Part shown: positions 1 to 9,516 of the stretch, in pieces | How positions within the stretch are numbered: position 1 is the stretch's first letter | How the letters are laid out: the number at the start of each line of letters is the position of its first letter | Assembly (NCBI GenBank): GCA_905194705.1 | Contig: CAJJTI010000001.1 | Span: 104,972-168,971, forward strand | Origin: an uncultured Solobacterium sp. | Lineage (GTDB): Bacteria > Bacillota_I > Bacilli_A > Erysipelotrichales > Erysipelotrichaceae | Length of the DNA stretch: 64,000 nucleotides | Direction of reading: 5' to 3' | Notes under the pieces: model-generated | Databases searched by the model: none | What the model saw: only the letters and a program-made list of their open reading frames with translations | What the model was told of the DNA's origin: nothing | Program-made: the position numbers and the translations under genes

Positions 1-178
1 CGAATATTTTTGTCTTTTAATTTGCATAATAATTATTTTAGTTTAAAAATTAATAATGCAAATTTACATAAAGATTCTGGAAATTCCAACTAAGAATGTA
101 AATATATGGCAAATTTTTAGAATTCACCGTTTTTGCCCATTCATAAGTATTATATTACTATAATACACGGCGAAAGCC
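1..178 (-). other. Group I intron, 5' part, running off the window
   Basis: On the minus strand the P-loop ATPase frame at 179-265 breaks off inside its Walker A motif and the next frame soon hits stops. The exon end TACGGT pairs with GCCGTG beginning 7 nt into the intron, with a U.G pair at the splice site, which is the P1 helix expected of a group I intron. Downstream AT-rich sequence includes GGCAAAAACGGTGAATTC, resembling group I P4-P6 core. The 3' half and exon 2 lie beyond base 1. The P1 pairing is seen; the class is inference. Confidence 0.6.
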
Positions 179-265
179 ACCGTATTTTGGTTTTGAGAAA
201 ATAATTAAATTTCTTGGGTCCTGAGTTTCTGCAGGAATTTTGTTTGTTGGTAATGTGATAGCCAT
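179..265 (-). CDS. P-loop ATPase, exon 1 (Sak4/RecA-like), interrupted
   Basis: Twenty-nine codons starting ATG at 265 and ending at GGT (179). The peptide ends in LIIFSKPKYG, the beginning of a Walker A motif (expected G-K-T/S next), as in phage Sak4-like or RecA-like ATPases that act in recombination and single-strand annealing. The remainder is separated by the intron at 1-178 and is outside the window. It starts 2 nt after the stop of the DnaB-like gene, so it is in the same transcript. Family assignment from so short a fragment is tentative. Confidence 0.55.
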
Positions 266-267
266 AT

Positions 268-1392
268 TTAAAATTTGAATATTGGTTTTTGTAAGCTATC
301 TTTTTCTTCTGCATCTTTTGCAGCTGTATCTTTTGTTATTTCATCTTCTAACTTCTCATCTTTTCAAGATTGATATACTTCATAATTAATACTTCCTGGA
401 TCAGGAAGTTCCTCAAATCGTCCTAAACTACCTTGAAAGCCAGTACAAAAAACTTTATTTGCAACTCCAAATCGATGTTTTAATAATATTAATCCACGCA
501 TAGCAGAACCTAAAGATTCTTCTGGATATTCTTTATTAATGATAGTATATCCTCTATAAGTACTACGTTGATGTTTTATAGGATTATATACTGCAACACA
601 AATATTACAGTCATTACCTGCATTACCAGAATCCTTAACATCATCAAGGGTTGGCTCTGCAAGATCCATTTTTAATCTATTTACATCACTTGTGTTTCTA
701 TTTTCTTGCATAATAAAGTCAATAGATATTCCACACTTTTCTCTAAAATAAACGCAGTATTGCGAGGTTTGATCAATTTCCTGTTTTTTAGTTCTACCAT
801 CAACTGGAGTTAATAAACCAGCATGATCAATTATTACATTTATTATTTTATCGGGATTACTTGGAATATAAATATTTCTTCTACCTTCATCAATATCTTG
901 AAAAGTACCTCATTGTTTTAGAAGTTCTTTCATATTACCATAGAAAGTATTAGAACTTAGCTGTTTATCAAAGATAATAAGCTTATGTATGATTGAGTTT
1001 AGTCATACTCTGGACTCTTGAATATACTTATAATATTTATCAGATAGTTTTTCTCGAACGGACATTAGTGTCATATAAGAAATTTCTATTCCATAAGTAT
1101 CATATATATATAGATTAAGCAATTTAGCAAGTAAAACTTTCGAACTCATTTCCAGACTAAAATATACATGTACAATATCTCTATCTGGATAATCTCGTAA
1201 TATACGATATAAATCAGAATATATTACATATGAACTTTTACCTGAACCACTTTGTCCAAATATTAATTTGTAAACTCCTTTTTGGAATCCGCCTGTATAT
1301 CAATCCAACTTTGGCAATCCAGTTTTTAAACCTAAGTTTCTACCTTCTCTACCATTGTCAATTTCAGAATATAATTCATCTACAATAGACAT
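268..1392 (-). CDS. DnaB-like replicative helicase (SF4)
   Basis: 374 residues when UGA is read as Trp. It unwinds DNA at the phage fork as a hexameric RecA-fold ATPase. Walker A GQSGSGKS lies at about residues 46-53, followed by a hydrophobic strand and FSLEMSS (the helicase H1a-like SLEM motif typical of DnaB); later IDHAGLL is the Walker B strand and the tail has an acidic, lysine-rich end. Shorter than bacterial DnaB because the N-terminal domain is missing, as in many phage helicases. UGA codons occur at residue 31 and at three later positions. The ATG overlaps the upstream stop (TAATG). Confidence 0.85.
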
Positions 1393-1997
1393 TAAGCAGT
1401 ATCGTAAAGTTGTTCAGTACTAACTTTGCCATTAATTCCTTTATCTCGCATTTCTTTAAATTCTTTCCATTTTTGACTGGAAACAAATTCAACCATAGAA
1501 ACTTGTATAAGGTCTTTAGATTTAGCTCATTCTAGTATCTCTAATATTTCACGATGCTTTTCAATACTATGTCCAATAGTAGAAGAATATCAGAAGTAGA
1601 ATTCTGACATATTTAAGAATTTCTTTGCAATATTTTTTAAACTAACTGTTTTCCCATTAAAGTATAAATTAGTTGGATAAGCTTCCTCTAATTCCATACC
1701 AAGTTCTCCAGAAAGCTTAAAATATTGTTTTATAAAATTCTGATTAAATTCAATTTCATCAGGATCATAGGTACTTGGATTATAATTTTTCCTGATTACT
1801 CCTTTCTCTTTTAGTGAATTGAATAATTCTCGCAATCTTTCTTTGCCGCCTCCTTCATATCACTTTCGAAAATAGTTCCTATTTAATTTAGGATCTCCAT
1901 TTTCTGTTTGAGCAATAAATGTTAAATAAACTAACAGTAACTCATCGGCTGTTAGTTTGTATTTAGCCATAATATTAAGAATCGTATCTAACTCCAT
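1392..1997 (-). CDS. Unknown 201-residue replication-block protein
   Basis: Starts ATG at 1997; one UGA codon is read as Trp (FRKWYEGG). Mostly helical, with an N-terminal segment (LTADELLLVYLTFIAQ) and a following region rich in charged residues that could be a winged helix. It sits directly upstream of the DnaB-like helicase with a one-base stop-start overlap, so a helicase-loading or primosome role is possible but this is only inferred from position. I do not recognise the family. Confidence 0.7.
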
Positions 1998-2043
1998 ATA
2001 ATACGATAAAAAATAAACAAACGTACTACGTTAGATCTATTTA

Positions 2044-3267
2044 TTAAAATCTATGTTCTATATCTATTATGCCTTTTTTTGGTCTAGTAGAAATCTCCTT
2101 TCCACTTAACACTATATCTAATTGTGATTCATCAATAGTTATATACTGTTGGTTTGAATTAGAGTTATTATATCAGGTTTCTTCTATAGTTCCCTTAATA
2201 ACTAGTGTAAACATTTCTGCGAGTTTACCTTGTTCGAATCGACAAATTCTTCCAATCCTCTGCGTAGTCCTTGTCTTTGAACTATCTCCACTTAATATAA
2301 TTCCAACACTTAACCCTTTTATATCTACACCTGCGTCGCAAGATTTTGAAGTACTTAATACACCTATAGTTTGTTGGTTAAAACTTTCTATAATGGTATT
2401 ATTTTCCTTCTTTTTCTGTTTACTATGTAAAACATATCCTCGTTTCTTAAAATATTCTGCATCTTTAATAGTAGCTGAAAAAGTAATTGCTTTTTTATTA
2501 CTTCTTGCATCTAATATCTTATCTGCTATTTCAAATTTCTTAGGATGAGACATTACAAAAGACTTACGTTTTCTTAACATTCTCATTCAAGCTGCTGCAA
2601 ATCCTTTAACTTGAGATTCACTTCATCCTGTTTTCTTTGCATATTTACTTGCAAAACCAGGACGACTAATACAATTCATTACTGTATTAAATTCAAAATT
2701 AAATATAGAAAATAGATTTTGAAATTTCTGATTTCATTCATGATATAGAGATAAGTCTACATCAATTAAAACTTTATAATTTCTATAATCAGATAATCAA
2801 TTATTATCAACTGCTTCCTTTATATTTATACGATCACAAACATAAGTAAACTCAGATAATCGATCTTCTTTTCCATCTAATCTTTCAAATGTGGCAGTTA
2901 ATCCTAAAAAATAACGATATTTTACAGCTTTAAACATATTGATGTTATTTTCACTACATGCGCAATGAATTTCATCAATTACAAATAAATCAACTGTATA
3001 TTGATTTTTAACAATAGTATTAAATATCTCTACCTTACAGACAGAAAAGAGCTGGTTTTTAGCCAACTCTCTAAGTCATTGTTCTTTTAGAACCTCTGTA
3101 GGAACTCCAATTAATACAGATAGTTTAGGATTTTTATTATATAGTGCCTTTATCAACATACAAGTCATATAGGTCTTACCAAATCCAGTTGCAGCAACAA
3201 TCGTACCTATCCCATTACTATCTAATCAACGTCTAATAGCAAGCTTTTGACGTTCCGTTCTGTTCAT
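2044..3267 (-). CDS. SF2 DNA/RNA helicase
   Basis: 407 residues with several UGA-Trp codons. Motif I is AATGFGKT (about residues 26-33), motif II DEIH, motif III LTATFER, motif VI QRIGRICR, in the right order with the usual spacing, so this is a complete superfamily 2 helicase of the DEAD/DEAH-RecG-like type that translocates on nucleic acid with ATP. Length is short for the class, consisting of little more than the two RecA-like domains. Neighbours are replication genes. UGA falls at conserved-looking hydrophobic positions, supporting the recoding. Confidence 0.88.
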
Positions 3268-3312
3268 CAAAGATACAAATTTTTATTTAAAAAATAAAAT
3301 TTTTAGTACTAA

Positions 3313-4155
3313 TTAATTTCCTGCAGGAGGATTAATTTCAATGTTTCGAGCATCAGCAACTCGTTGAATATTAGACATTAATGTACTTCATTTATTTATA
3401 TGATAATCGAGATCATTATCTAAAAGTAATAAGATCTTATCTCTTAGTGTTTTCAGTGCAATTGTAGTTAAAGAAGAAATTTTTGGTAAAGAGCTAAGTT
3501 GAACTAAAGATCTAAATTCTGTAAAAGATAACCCTGTAGGACTAACTCTTAATTTGATATCAGGATTTAAACACAATCGTTCCTTAATAACTTCCATTCT
3601 ATTTCTTGCTTTGCCGTCTTTGCCAACTTCAGTTAGCTCAATTTTTTCCTCGTCCGTTAGCCAAATTCCTTGTGCTAAAATGAATTTATCAGTAATCATT
3701 TTCTTATTAAGAACGTCAAGTTTATCAAAACAAGCATCCATAAGACGATTTACTGTTACTTTTTCAAAAATAGGAGGAACACCATTAAATATACTTGCTA
3801 TTGAATCATTTAGTATATCTTTTTCAGATGCTGCTCTTTGTTTATTAATATAATCTAAGATATCTTTCTTAGTTTTGATATCTATTTCGCATTCATGAAG
3901 AATGTATCTAACAAATAGTTCCGTATTACATGAATCTCAAGTTCGATGAATGTTTTCTCTAACTATAAACTTACCAGGATTCCAAGGACTAACGTTATAT
4001 AACATCTCATAACAGTGCTTATATCATTTACGTAAGTCCTCTACAGATGCATCAACAAGTTTAACATCATTCCCACTTTTGTCTCTCCATGTTAAGGAAT
4101 CAATTGATTCTAACACGCTACGTAACTTCTCGCCAAATTCTGTCTCTTTACGCAT
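3313..4155 (-). CDS. Unknown 280-residue protein
   Basis: A single frame from ATG at 4155 to TAA at 3313 if UGA is Trp (at least three UGA codons, for example RKWYKHCYEML). The sequence is soluble, alpha-helical and charged, with a C-terminal region of regularly spaced leucines. Located between the SF2 helicase and a phosphoesterase in the replication block. No motif recognised; it is probably a conserved phage replication or recombination accessory protein, by position only. Confidence 0.7.
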
Positions 4156-4157
4156 AT

Positions 4158-4496
4158 TTAAAAATTAAATTCTTTTTGATTACATATATCTTTTTCTTTA
4201 ATAAAACTTATAAAATAATTATTTGTATATTTATAAATTTCAAAATCTTTTGAATCTTTGTTGTATCATTGTGTCTTTCCTCCTTCTACATATTGAAATT
4301 GAAGATAACCTATATCTCCAATTTCAAAAGTAGAAATATCTCAGTTTGGACATTTAACAACAGTAACATATTTAAGATCATCTGTTTCTATTCGATTCAG
4401 ATCTTCTACTACAATAGCTGTATACTGACCATCTTCAATAGCAACTATCTTACAATGTATTGTTATTGTCTGAGTAGTGTCGAACAATTTCGCCAA
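4158..4496 (-). CDS. Unknown 112-residue protein (TTG start)
   Basis: The frame has no ATG; TTG at 4496 gives a start that overlaps the 3' end of the phosphoesterase gene by 47 nt. Two UGA codons are read as Trp (KCPNWDIS and TQWYNKD). The N-terminal half is beta-rich (IVAIEDGQYTAIVVEDL), suggesting a small barrel, and the C-terminal half is lysine-rich. No family recognised. Confidence rests on the open frame between two firmly placed genes. Confidence 0.55.
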
Positions 4497-5250
4497 TATT
4501 TAAAAGTTTAAACATTGTATTATTAATAGTCTGCATTTGGTTTTTATGAAAATGACCATAATACCAATGTGTTACTTCATTCTTATAATCCTCATATACT
4601 CGATCTAATACAGCTCGCTCATTGTCAATATCATTTAATAACTCAGAATCGTATGCTGCAAAGTCTTTTACAATTCCTCCTTTATCATTTGGATAACAAA
4701 AAGAAGGAGCGGAATGACTACAAATAATATCAATGTGTTCTTCTACTTTTGGACGATATATTACTGGCTCATCAGGCCAATATGATTTAAGACAACTCAG
4801 TTCTGCAGTTTGATAGTCACAATTATGATATTTCATATATCTAACTATACTAACACTATCATTTTGCATACGAAACTGTCTATCAATACTAATACCTCCA
4901 CCTATACATAAAACGTTTAAATTACAAACATTAATAATATCATAATCTGAAACACATTTTACGTATTTAGTATCAATTAGCCTTTGTTCAAAATAGGATG
5001 GATCATCATGATTACCTCTAACCCAAATAAATATGTCATTAAATTTCTTTAATGTCTTATGAAGTTGAGGAACTACACAATTAGCATAATGCATTAGACT
5101 TTCAAATCCAATACCAACATCTCCACAAAAAATAAAAACAGAGTCCTTAATTTTGTATTGTCGAATATAATAAGTAACTATATTTCATCCAGCATGAACA
5201 TCGCCAACAAAGTATAAGTCTTTAATTGTATCTGGAAGTTGAATTAACAT
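4450..5250 (-). CDS. Calcineurin-like metallophosphoesterase
   Basis: 266 residues. The metal-binding motifs are in order: GDVHAGW near residue 16, GDVGIG, GNHDDP, a CSHSAP motif, and GHFHK near the C-terminus; these are the D-x-H, GD, GNHD/E, H and GHxH elements of the family. The enzyme hydrolyses phosphomono- or diesters with two metal ions; the phage substrate is unknown but the setting (replication genes, RNase H) suggests a nucleic-acid or nucleotide substrate. One UGA codon in HAGW. Starts ATG at 5250. Confidence 0.88.
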
Positions 5251-5261
5251 AGATTTAACTA

Positions 5262-5837
5262 TTAATCAGTATCGCCTTTATAAGCGTTCATAATAGACTT
5301 CTCTTTCCGAAGCCAAGAACCTTCTGATTCTGCAATATCTAAAGCTGTACGACTAATAGATTCTTCCTCAACTTGCTCATTTACAAGCATACCTGTTACA
5401 GGATCATGACCATTAAGCCAGTTAAACGTTGCCCAATCACATTCAGCAGCAGCTTGATCAACTATTTCATAGATCATTTGAGTAGTTTCAATTTCAAGAT
5501 CAACAGTCATCTTGAACGGATCAACCATATCTACTATCTTCTTATCAAATTGATCAATAGTAGGATAAATATATTCTGCATCATTTTCATTTAGATATTT
5601 ACGAATCCAACTATGATGCAAATACTCTTCATCAGCTCTTAATTTAAAATACTCTTCAAGAACCACAAATCCACGAACTCCAAAATAATTAGCAAAATTC
5701 ATGTATATATTATGATTTTGTAATTCATGTTTAAGCTGTCGAAGTAATAACTCTTGAATTTCTTTACTTAATGTACATTCTCTCCTACTAATATCTTTAG
5801 GTCCAGTAGGATCTTTTGCAGTTTCTTTAACTACCAT
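5262..5837 (-). CDS. Ferritin-like iron storage protein
   Basis: 191 residues. Four-helix ferritin signature: KHELQNHNIYMNF (Glu38 as the helix-A ligand), RADEEYLHHSW (Glu71-x-x-His74), LEIETTQMIYEI, and NEQVEEE preceded by TFNWLN, closely matching bacterial non-haem ferritins such as FtnA (TFNFLQ, SEQHEEE). These residues form the diiron ferroxidase centre. Such proteins oxidise Fe(II) and store it in 24-mer cages, protecting against iron-driven oxidative damage. An insertion (about 8 residues) lies between TFNWLN and NEQ. Unusual cargo for a phage; it lies among nucleotide-metabolism genes with 24 nt to the neighbour. Confidence 0.88.
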   Translation of the reverse strand: MVVKETAKDPTGPKDISRRECTLSKEIQELLLRQLKHELQNHNIYMNFANYFGVRGFVVLEEYFKLRADEEYLHHSWIRKYLNENDAEYIYPTIDQFDKKIVDMVDPFKMTVDLEIETTQMIYEIVDQAAAECDWATFNWLNGHDPVTGMLVNEQVEEESISRTALDIAESEGSWLRKEKSIMNAYKGDTD

Positions 5838-5876
5838 AATTATAATGGTTAAAAATACAAAGCATTTCTGCTATCT

Positions 5877-6236
5877 CTAATAAATATGAATTTTATAACT
5901 AGTCTTATGAAAATTAAAATTAAATTGATTTTCTAATAACCAATAAACATCAGAAGATATAAGAAACTCATGTTCGTTTACAACAAAACGAATATCAAAA
6001 TTATCATCAGTAGTCAAGTATCGAACAATATCCTCTTCGTTAAAATAGATAATATTTATACCTCCAAATAAAATTCCTAATTCTTCTAGTTCTACTGTAA
6101 TTTCTCCTGATTTAGAGAGATCTAATATATTTAAATATCGGTCAACTTTTTCAGTAAGATTAATAGGATCTCCAAGTTCATGATCAATACAAGGATACCA
6201 ATGATTTCCAATTTTTCTTAATTTAAAACTTTTCAT
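5877..6236 (-). CDS. Unknown 119-residue protein with KIHIY tail
   Basis: No recognised domain; acidic, with alternating strands and helices. The C-terminus SYKIHIY resembles a degenerate version of the YRI-type tail found on many small proteins of this window. Its start overlaps the stop of the RNase H gene by 14 nt, so the two are translationally coupled. Confidence 0.7.
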   Translation of the reverse strand: MKSFKLRKIGNHWYPCIDHELGDPINLTEKVDRYLNILDLSKSGEITVELEELGILFGGINIIYFNEEDIVRYLTTDDNFDIRFVVNEHEFLISSDVYWLLENQFNFNFHKTSYKIHIY

Positions 6237-6663
6237 CTTCTGTTAATTCTAAACATTCTGCAGCATGTTGTGCATATAAATCTGCAAGTTCATTAAATTC
6301 ATTGTTATTATGTCCTTTTACTCAGACAAATGTAACTTTATGAAACTGAATTAACTTGTAGATTTCAGTTCATAAATCCATATTTTTCTTTGAATCGTCT
6401 TTTTCTTCGATTCATCTAGCCACATGGCCATTATTTATACTACTAACTACATAGCTTGAATCAGAATAAATTTCAAGAACTTGAGGAGTTTTAAAATACT
6501 TTAAGGCTTCTAAAACTCCTTTTAGTTCTTGTCTATTATTAGTAGTATTTTTAAAACCTTGATAAAGAATTTTAATTACTTTTCCATCTTCAGTTATAAC
6601 TGAAGAATATCCACCTTGATTTAATGTTGGTTTATAACTACCATCTGTATATACTCTAATCAT
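6223..6663 (-). CDS. rnhA: Ribonuclease HI
   Basis: 146 residues with two UGA-Trp codons. Catalytic acidic residues are visible: YTDGSY (Asp), NNRQELKGVLEAL (Glu), YSDSSYVV (Asp), and the C-terminal VWVKGHNNNEFNELAD (His and Asp). The enzyme degrades the RNA strand of RNA-DNA hybrids, e.g. primers during replication. Start is ATG at 6663, overlapping the preceding gene. Length is typical for RNase HI. UGA in LWTEIYK and ARWIEEK would otherwise truncate it before the catalytic histidine region. Confidence 0.9.
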
Positions 6664-6997
6664 GAGAATTTATATACTCTGTTACATGCTTATAGACTCA
6701 TTCTAAAGTATAACAAAATACTTCTTCATCGTTATCTGATCATCCTATTATCTCTTTTAAAGCAAATACAGCATGAGTACATTCATGTAAAGCAATATAT
6801 GGATCGTTATTGGTTAATCCAATAACAATTAATCCGTTAGGTAGTATACAAGTAATACCATCTGTTAGATTAGATTGGTACTCAAGATGCACAGAATACA
6901 TATCTTCTAAATAAGATGTGATCTTACTTATATCTTCATCCTGAATAACTAAAATATCTTTATCAAAAATTGGAATATTAACTTCTCACTTCTTCAA
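6656..6997 (-). CDS. Small HExxH zincin-like protein (TTG start)
   Basis: 113 residues from TTG at 6997, with three UGA-Trp codons. Central HECTH (in YIALHECTHAVFALKE) is the metal-binding helix of zincins, flanked by a beta strand. It may be a small metallopeptidase, or an inactive scaffold as known in several phage proteins. The C-terminal half (EEVFCYTLEWVYKH) supplies acidic residues that could be the third ligand. Overlaps both neighbours slightly, consistent with operon packing. Confidence 0.6.
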
Positions 6998-7160
6998 TTT
7001 CTTCTATAATTTCACAATCGTCAAATTCATAAGACCTAATTGTGCCATCAAAATAGGCATCGTGTTTAGCTAGTAAGTCTTCGAAATCTTTTAAGAAGTC
7101 TTGTTCTTTTTCCAAAGAAAGGGTTACCTTCCCTTTAAATGCTAGATCTAGGATTTTCAT
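6978..7160 (-). CDS. Unknown 60-residue acidic protein
   Basis: Starts at the ATG at 7160, overlapping the 3' end of the next gene upstream by 26 nt; an upstream in-frame ATG would lie wholly inside that gene. The peptide is acidic, ending in CEIIEEIEEVRS. No domain recognised. Confidence 0.55.
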   Translation of the reverse strand: MKILDLAFKGKVTLSLEKEQDFLKDFEDLLAKHDAYFDGTIRSYEFDDCEIIEEIEEVRS

Positions 7161-7533
7161 CAGCAGCCTGCATATAACGGTTATACTTCCGATAAAGTAA
7201 TTCCTCTTCTTTATTAGTACCAACCTCTATAACCAAACGCCTAAAATCTGCAAAAGTTCCATCAAAATCTTTTACTTCAAAGAAAGGTTCAGTTTCTGCT
7301 CTCTTTTCAGCAATTTCTCGACCAATCTTTTTAACAAAAGGATCGGCAGGAACACATGTTGCAAGACCAAACTTAATAGTTTTAGCTTCCTCATCGTATA
7401 TTGCAGCAATTGTATATCGCTCACTCATACGAGTTTTTTGCTGAGGTACTGCTACAGTTTCTCGAATTGGCACAATTGCTACTTCAAGAAAGGAAAGAGG
7501 TCTAGTGTAATAAAATTTAACTACTTTACTCAT
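7135..7533 (-). CDS. Unknown conserved-looking 132-residue protein
   Basis: Compact protein with mixed strands and a helical C-terminus (EEELLYRKYNRYMQAADE). Contains no in-frame UGA. Position in the metabolism/replication block and good codon structure support it as a real gene; function unknown. Confidence 0.7.
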   Translation of the reverse strand: MSKVVKFYYTRPLSFLEVAIVPIRETVAVPQQKTRMSERYTIAAIYDEEAKTIKFGLATCVPADPFVKKIGREIAEKRAETEPFFEVKDFDGTFADFRRLVIEVGTNKEEELLYRKYNRYMQAADENPRSSI

Positions 7534-7554
7534 ATCTTTTTATTTTTAAATTAT

Positions 7555-8040
7555 CTATAATTTTCTATTTAAATAAGAACTAAAATCTTGTTTAATAGGA
7601 ACATAATCTTCATTTCCAAATAATGAGGATGTAAGAATCATGTCCGCAGTAGTTCTATTTGTTGCAAAAGCAATATTGTATAATGATGCTAAACGAGTTA
7701 ATGCAGATATATCAGTTTGATGCCCTTGAGTAATAAGATTATCACAAAAGAAAATTAATACATCAATTTGTCCTTGAGCAATCATAGCTCCTATCATTTG
7801 ATCTCCTCCAAGTGGTCCTGAAAGAACAGGAGTTACAGCTAAATAAGTATTATAATAATCTCCTTTACCTGGCCAGTCTGGACTGATCTCATCAATATTA
7901 ATCTCACTTAGTAACTTTGCGGTAGTTCCAGTAGCTATTAAATGATGTGGAAATAAAACTTGTTTATTGAACTTAACCCAGTCTACTAATTCTTGTTTTC
8001 TAGCATCGTGTGCAACTAATGCTATATTTAATTTTCTCAT
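7555..8040 (-). CDS. mgsA: Methylglyoxal synthase
   Basis: 161 residues, full length for the family. Converts dihydroxyacetone phosphate to methylglyoxal and phosphate (EC 4.2.3.3). Signatures: IALVAHD at the N-terminus (phosphate-binding region), ATGTT, SGPLGGDQ with the conserved Asp, IDVLIFFCD, DISALTRLA and FATNRTTAD, which match the bacterial enzyme in order. In bacteria the reaction bypasses lower glycolysis under phosphate limitation and gives a toxic, electrophilic product. As a phage gene it would be an auxiliary metabolic gene acting on host central metabolism. Confidence 0.93.
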   Translation of the reverse strand: MRKLNIALVAHDARKQELVDWVKFNKQVLFPHHLIATGTTAKLLSEINIDEISPDWPGKGDYYNTYLAVTPVLSGPLGGDQMIGAMIAQGQIDVLIFFCDNLITQGHQTDISALTRLASLYNIAFATNRTTADMILTSSLFGNEDYVPIKQDFSSYLNRKL

Positions 8041-8537
8041 TTACTAATAGTTTTTGAAGCTATTTCAGCTAAATCTTTAGTTAAAACCTTAACAATTATA
8101 TCTTTTTTACCATATCTTTGATAGTAAGTATATAATTCTTTAGTATTTTTAACTGCAGTATCTGTTACTTTCGAATTGATTAAATCAATTAACTTACGTC
8201 TTTTTACTAAAAGCCATTCTTTATCTGTCTCAAAAGCAATATAATCTGCTTTTCCGTATAACCAGCCTGGATTTCCTCTTACATTACTAATTTCAATCCA
8301 ATGAATACTACTATCGGTATTAATATCTGATCGATTACTCTTTTTTAAGCCCTTAACATCAAAAGAAAATGTTTTATTGTCTTTAGTTCAGAAAAGATCT
8401 ATATGATCTTTAATATCTGTACTTCTATCAGAATGTGAAATGACCCCACCATTCCTAAGAACTAATAAATTAGCAAATTCTTGTTCTTTTTCAGCTCCTG
8501 CTTTTAAAAAAGATTGATGATTAAAACTATTGCTCAT
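8028..8537 (-). CDS. PD-(D/E)XK nuclease-like protein
   Basis: 169 residues if two UGA codons are Trp; a third UGA at 8037-8039 overlaps the mgsA ATG as ATGA, so the protein either stops there or adds WEN before TAA. Motifs HIDLFW, then FSFDVKG, fit the D and (D/E)xK elements of restriction-endonuclease-fold nucleases; an upstream Glu in EKEQEFANLL fits the helix-A acidic residue. May be a Holliday-junction resolvase or repair nuclease by fold and location. Moderate confidence in the fold. Confidence 0.6.
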
Positions 8538-8787
8538 GACAAAATTTTTTAGCTGCTTCAATAGATTCAAAAATCTGATCTTCTCGAATAGATTTTTGTA
8601 AGCCATCTAAGCGATAATAAATACTCTGAGAATTAGGATGTTGATGAATCCGAATAGAAGTTACAGTAAAAGGATTCAAATTAGGTACACTTGCGTTTAC
8701 AAAATCTCCATCTTTAAATTTTAACTTTGTTTTACAAAGATATACCTGCTGTCCTATTTCATATTTTGTGTTGACCGTAATTTGCAT
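8527..8787 (-). CDS. Unknown 86-residue small barrel-like protein
   Basis: Beta-rich first half (KYEIGQQVYLCKTKLKFKDG) typical of SH3-like small barrels, then a short helix. Overlaps neighbours by 11 and 34 nt. No function assigned. Confidence 0.6.
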   Translation of the reverse strand: MQITVNTKYEIGQQVYLCKTKLKFKDGDFVNASVPNLNPFTVTSIRIHQHPNSQSIYYRLDGLQKSIREDQIFESIEAAKKFCHEQ

Positions 8788-9041
8788 ATTCTTTGATCAT
8801 ATTTACGTATTTTACTTTTCTGTTTTCGAATAAGTTTTTCTAGTTCAGTAATACTTTTAACTGAGTATTGCTCTAAATTGTCAGCTATTAAACTTACATA
8901 TATATTGCGAGCCATATGATTATTTTTATCAATATTCTTTATTACAGTAAGATAAGAATAAATATTAGTAGCTTCACCTTGCATTATTCTTAGCTCTTTT
9001 CTAGCTCTTCGAATTTTAATTGAAAGAGATTTTTCAGACAT
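8754..9041 (-). CDS. Unknown basic helical 95-residue protein
   Basis: Strongly basic and helical with a likely coiled coil (TELEKLIRKQKSKIRKYDQR). Could bind nucleic acid, but no motif supports this directly. Confidence 0.6.
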   Translation of the reverse strand: MSEKSLSIKIRRARKELRIMQGEATNIYSYLTVIKNIDKNNHMARNIYVSLIADNLEQYSVKSITELEKLIRKQKSKIRKYDQRICKLRSTQNMK

Positions 9042-9042
9042 T

Positions 9043-9207
9043 TTATAATATTTTTAAATATTCTTTAGAGATTTTTATATAACCATACTTAGTTTTAACT
9101 AGACAATTATCTGTAAATTCAATTATATTAACTCTTTGATTAACTTGAAATGCAATCATTCCATCATCATCAATATAATCTATTAATGCAATAGCTTTCT
9201 TTTTCAT
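9043..9207 (-). CDS. Unknown 54-residue protein
   Basis: ATG at 9207 to TAA at 9043. Pattern of short strands (KAIALIDYIDDDGMIAFQV) suggests a small beta protein. It abuts the next gene upstream, sharing one base of its stop. Confidence 0.5.
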   Translation of the reverse strand: MKKKAIALIDYIDDDGMIAFQVNQRVNIIEFTDNCLVKTKYGYIKISKEYLKIL

Positions 9208-9515
9208 TACTTTAGAAAAATTCTATATCTTAAAAGATTTAGCGCAGTATCTTTATCTACAATACGATCAAAGGTAAAATCAAAAATATTATGATCTTTT
9301 TGTAAATAAGTTATTCTTCGATTAGGATATATAAAATAATATCCAACTGAATTATCCGTGCCCTCTTCAATAATAACTCTCTGACTATTACTCCAATAAG
9401 CTCCTACTCCAAATAAATCTTCCTGGAGTTTACCTTTTTCTTCTAAAGTTAATTTACAGATATCTATTACAAATAATATATTTAAAGAAACATCTCTTGG
9501 AAGTGCAGCTTTCAT
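9207..9515 (-). CDS. Unknown 102-residue protein with YRI tail
   Basis: No recognised domain. Ends RYRIFLK, one of the members of the C-terminal YRI-tail set described in the findings. Packed end to end with neighbours on both sides. Confidence 0.65.
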   Translation of the reverse strand: MKAALPRDVSLNILFVIDICKLTLEEKGKLQEDLFGVGAYWSNSQRVIIEEGTDNSVGYYFIYPNRRITYLQKDHNIFDFTFDRIVDKDTALNLLRYRIFLK

Positions 9516-9516
9516 A

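Noticed and set aside
3268-3290. TATCTTTG promoter box before the SF2 helicase
   Set aside because: The box touches the ATG, and no TTTG lies 20 nt upstream; transcription would start inside the gene.
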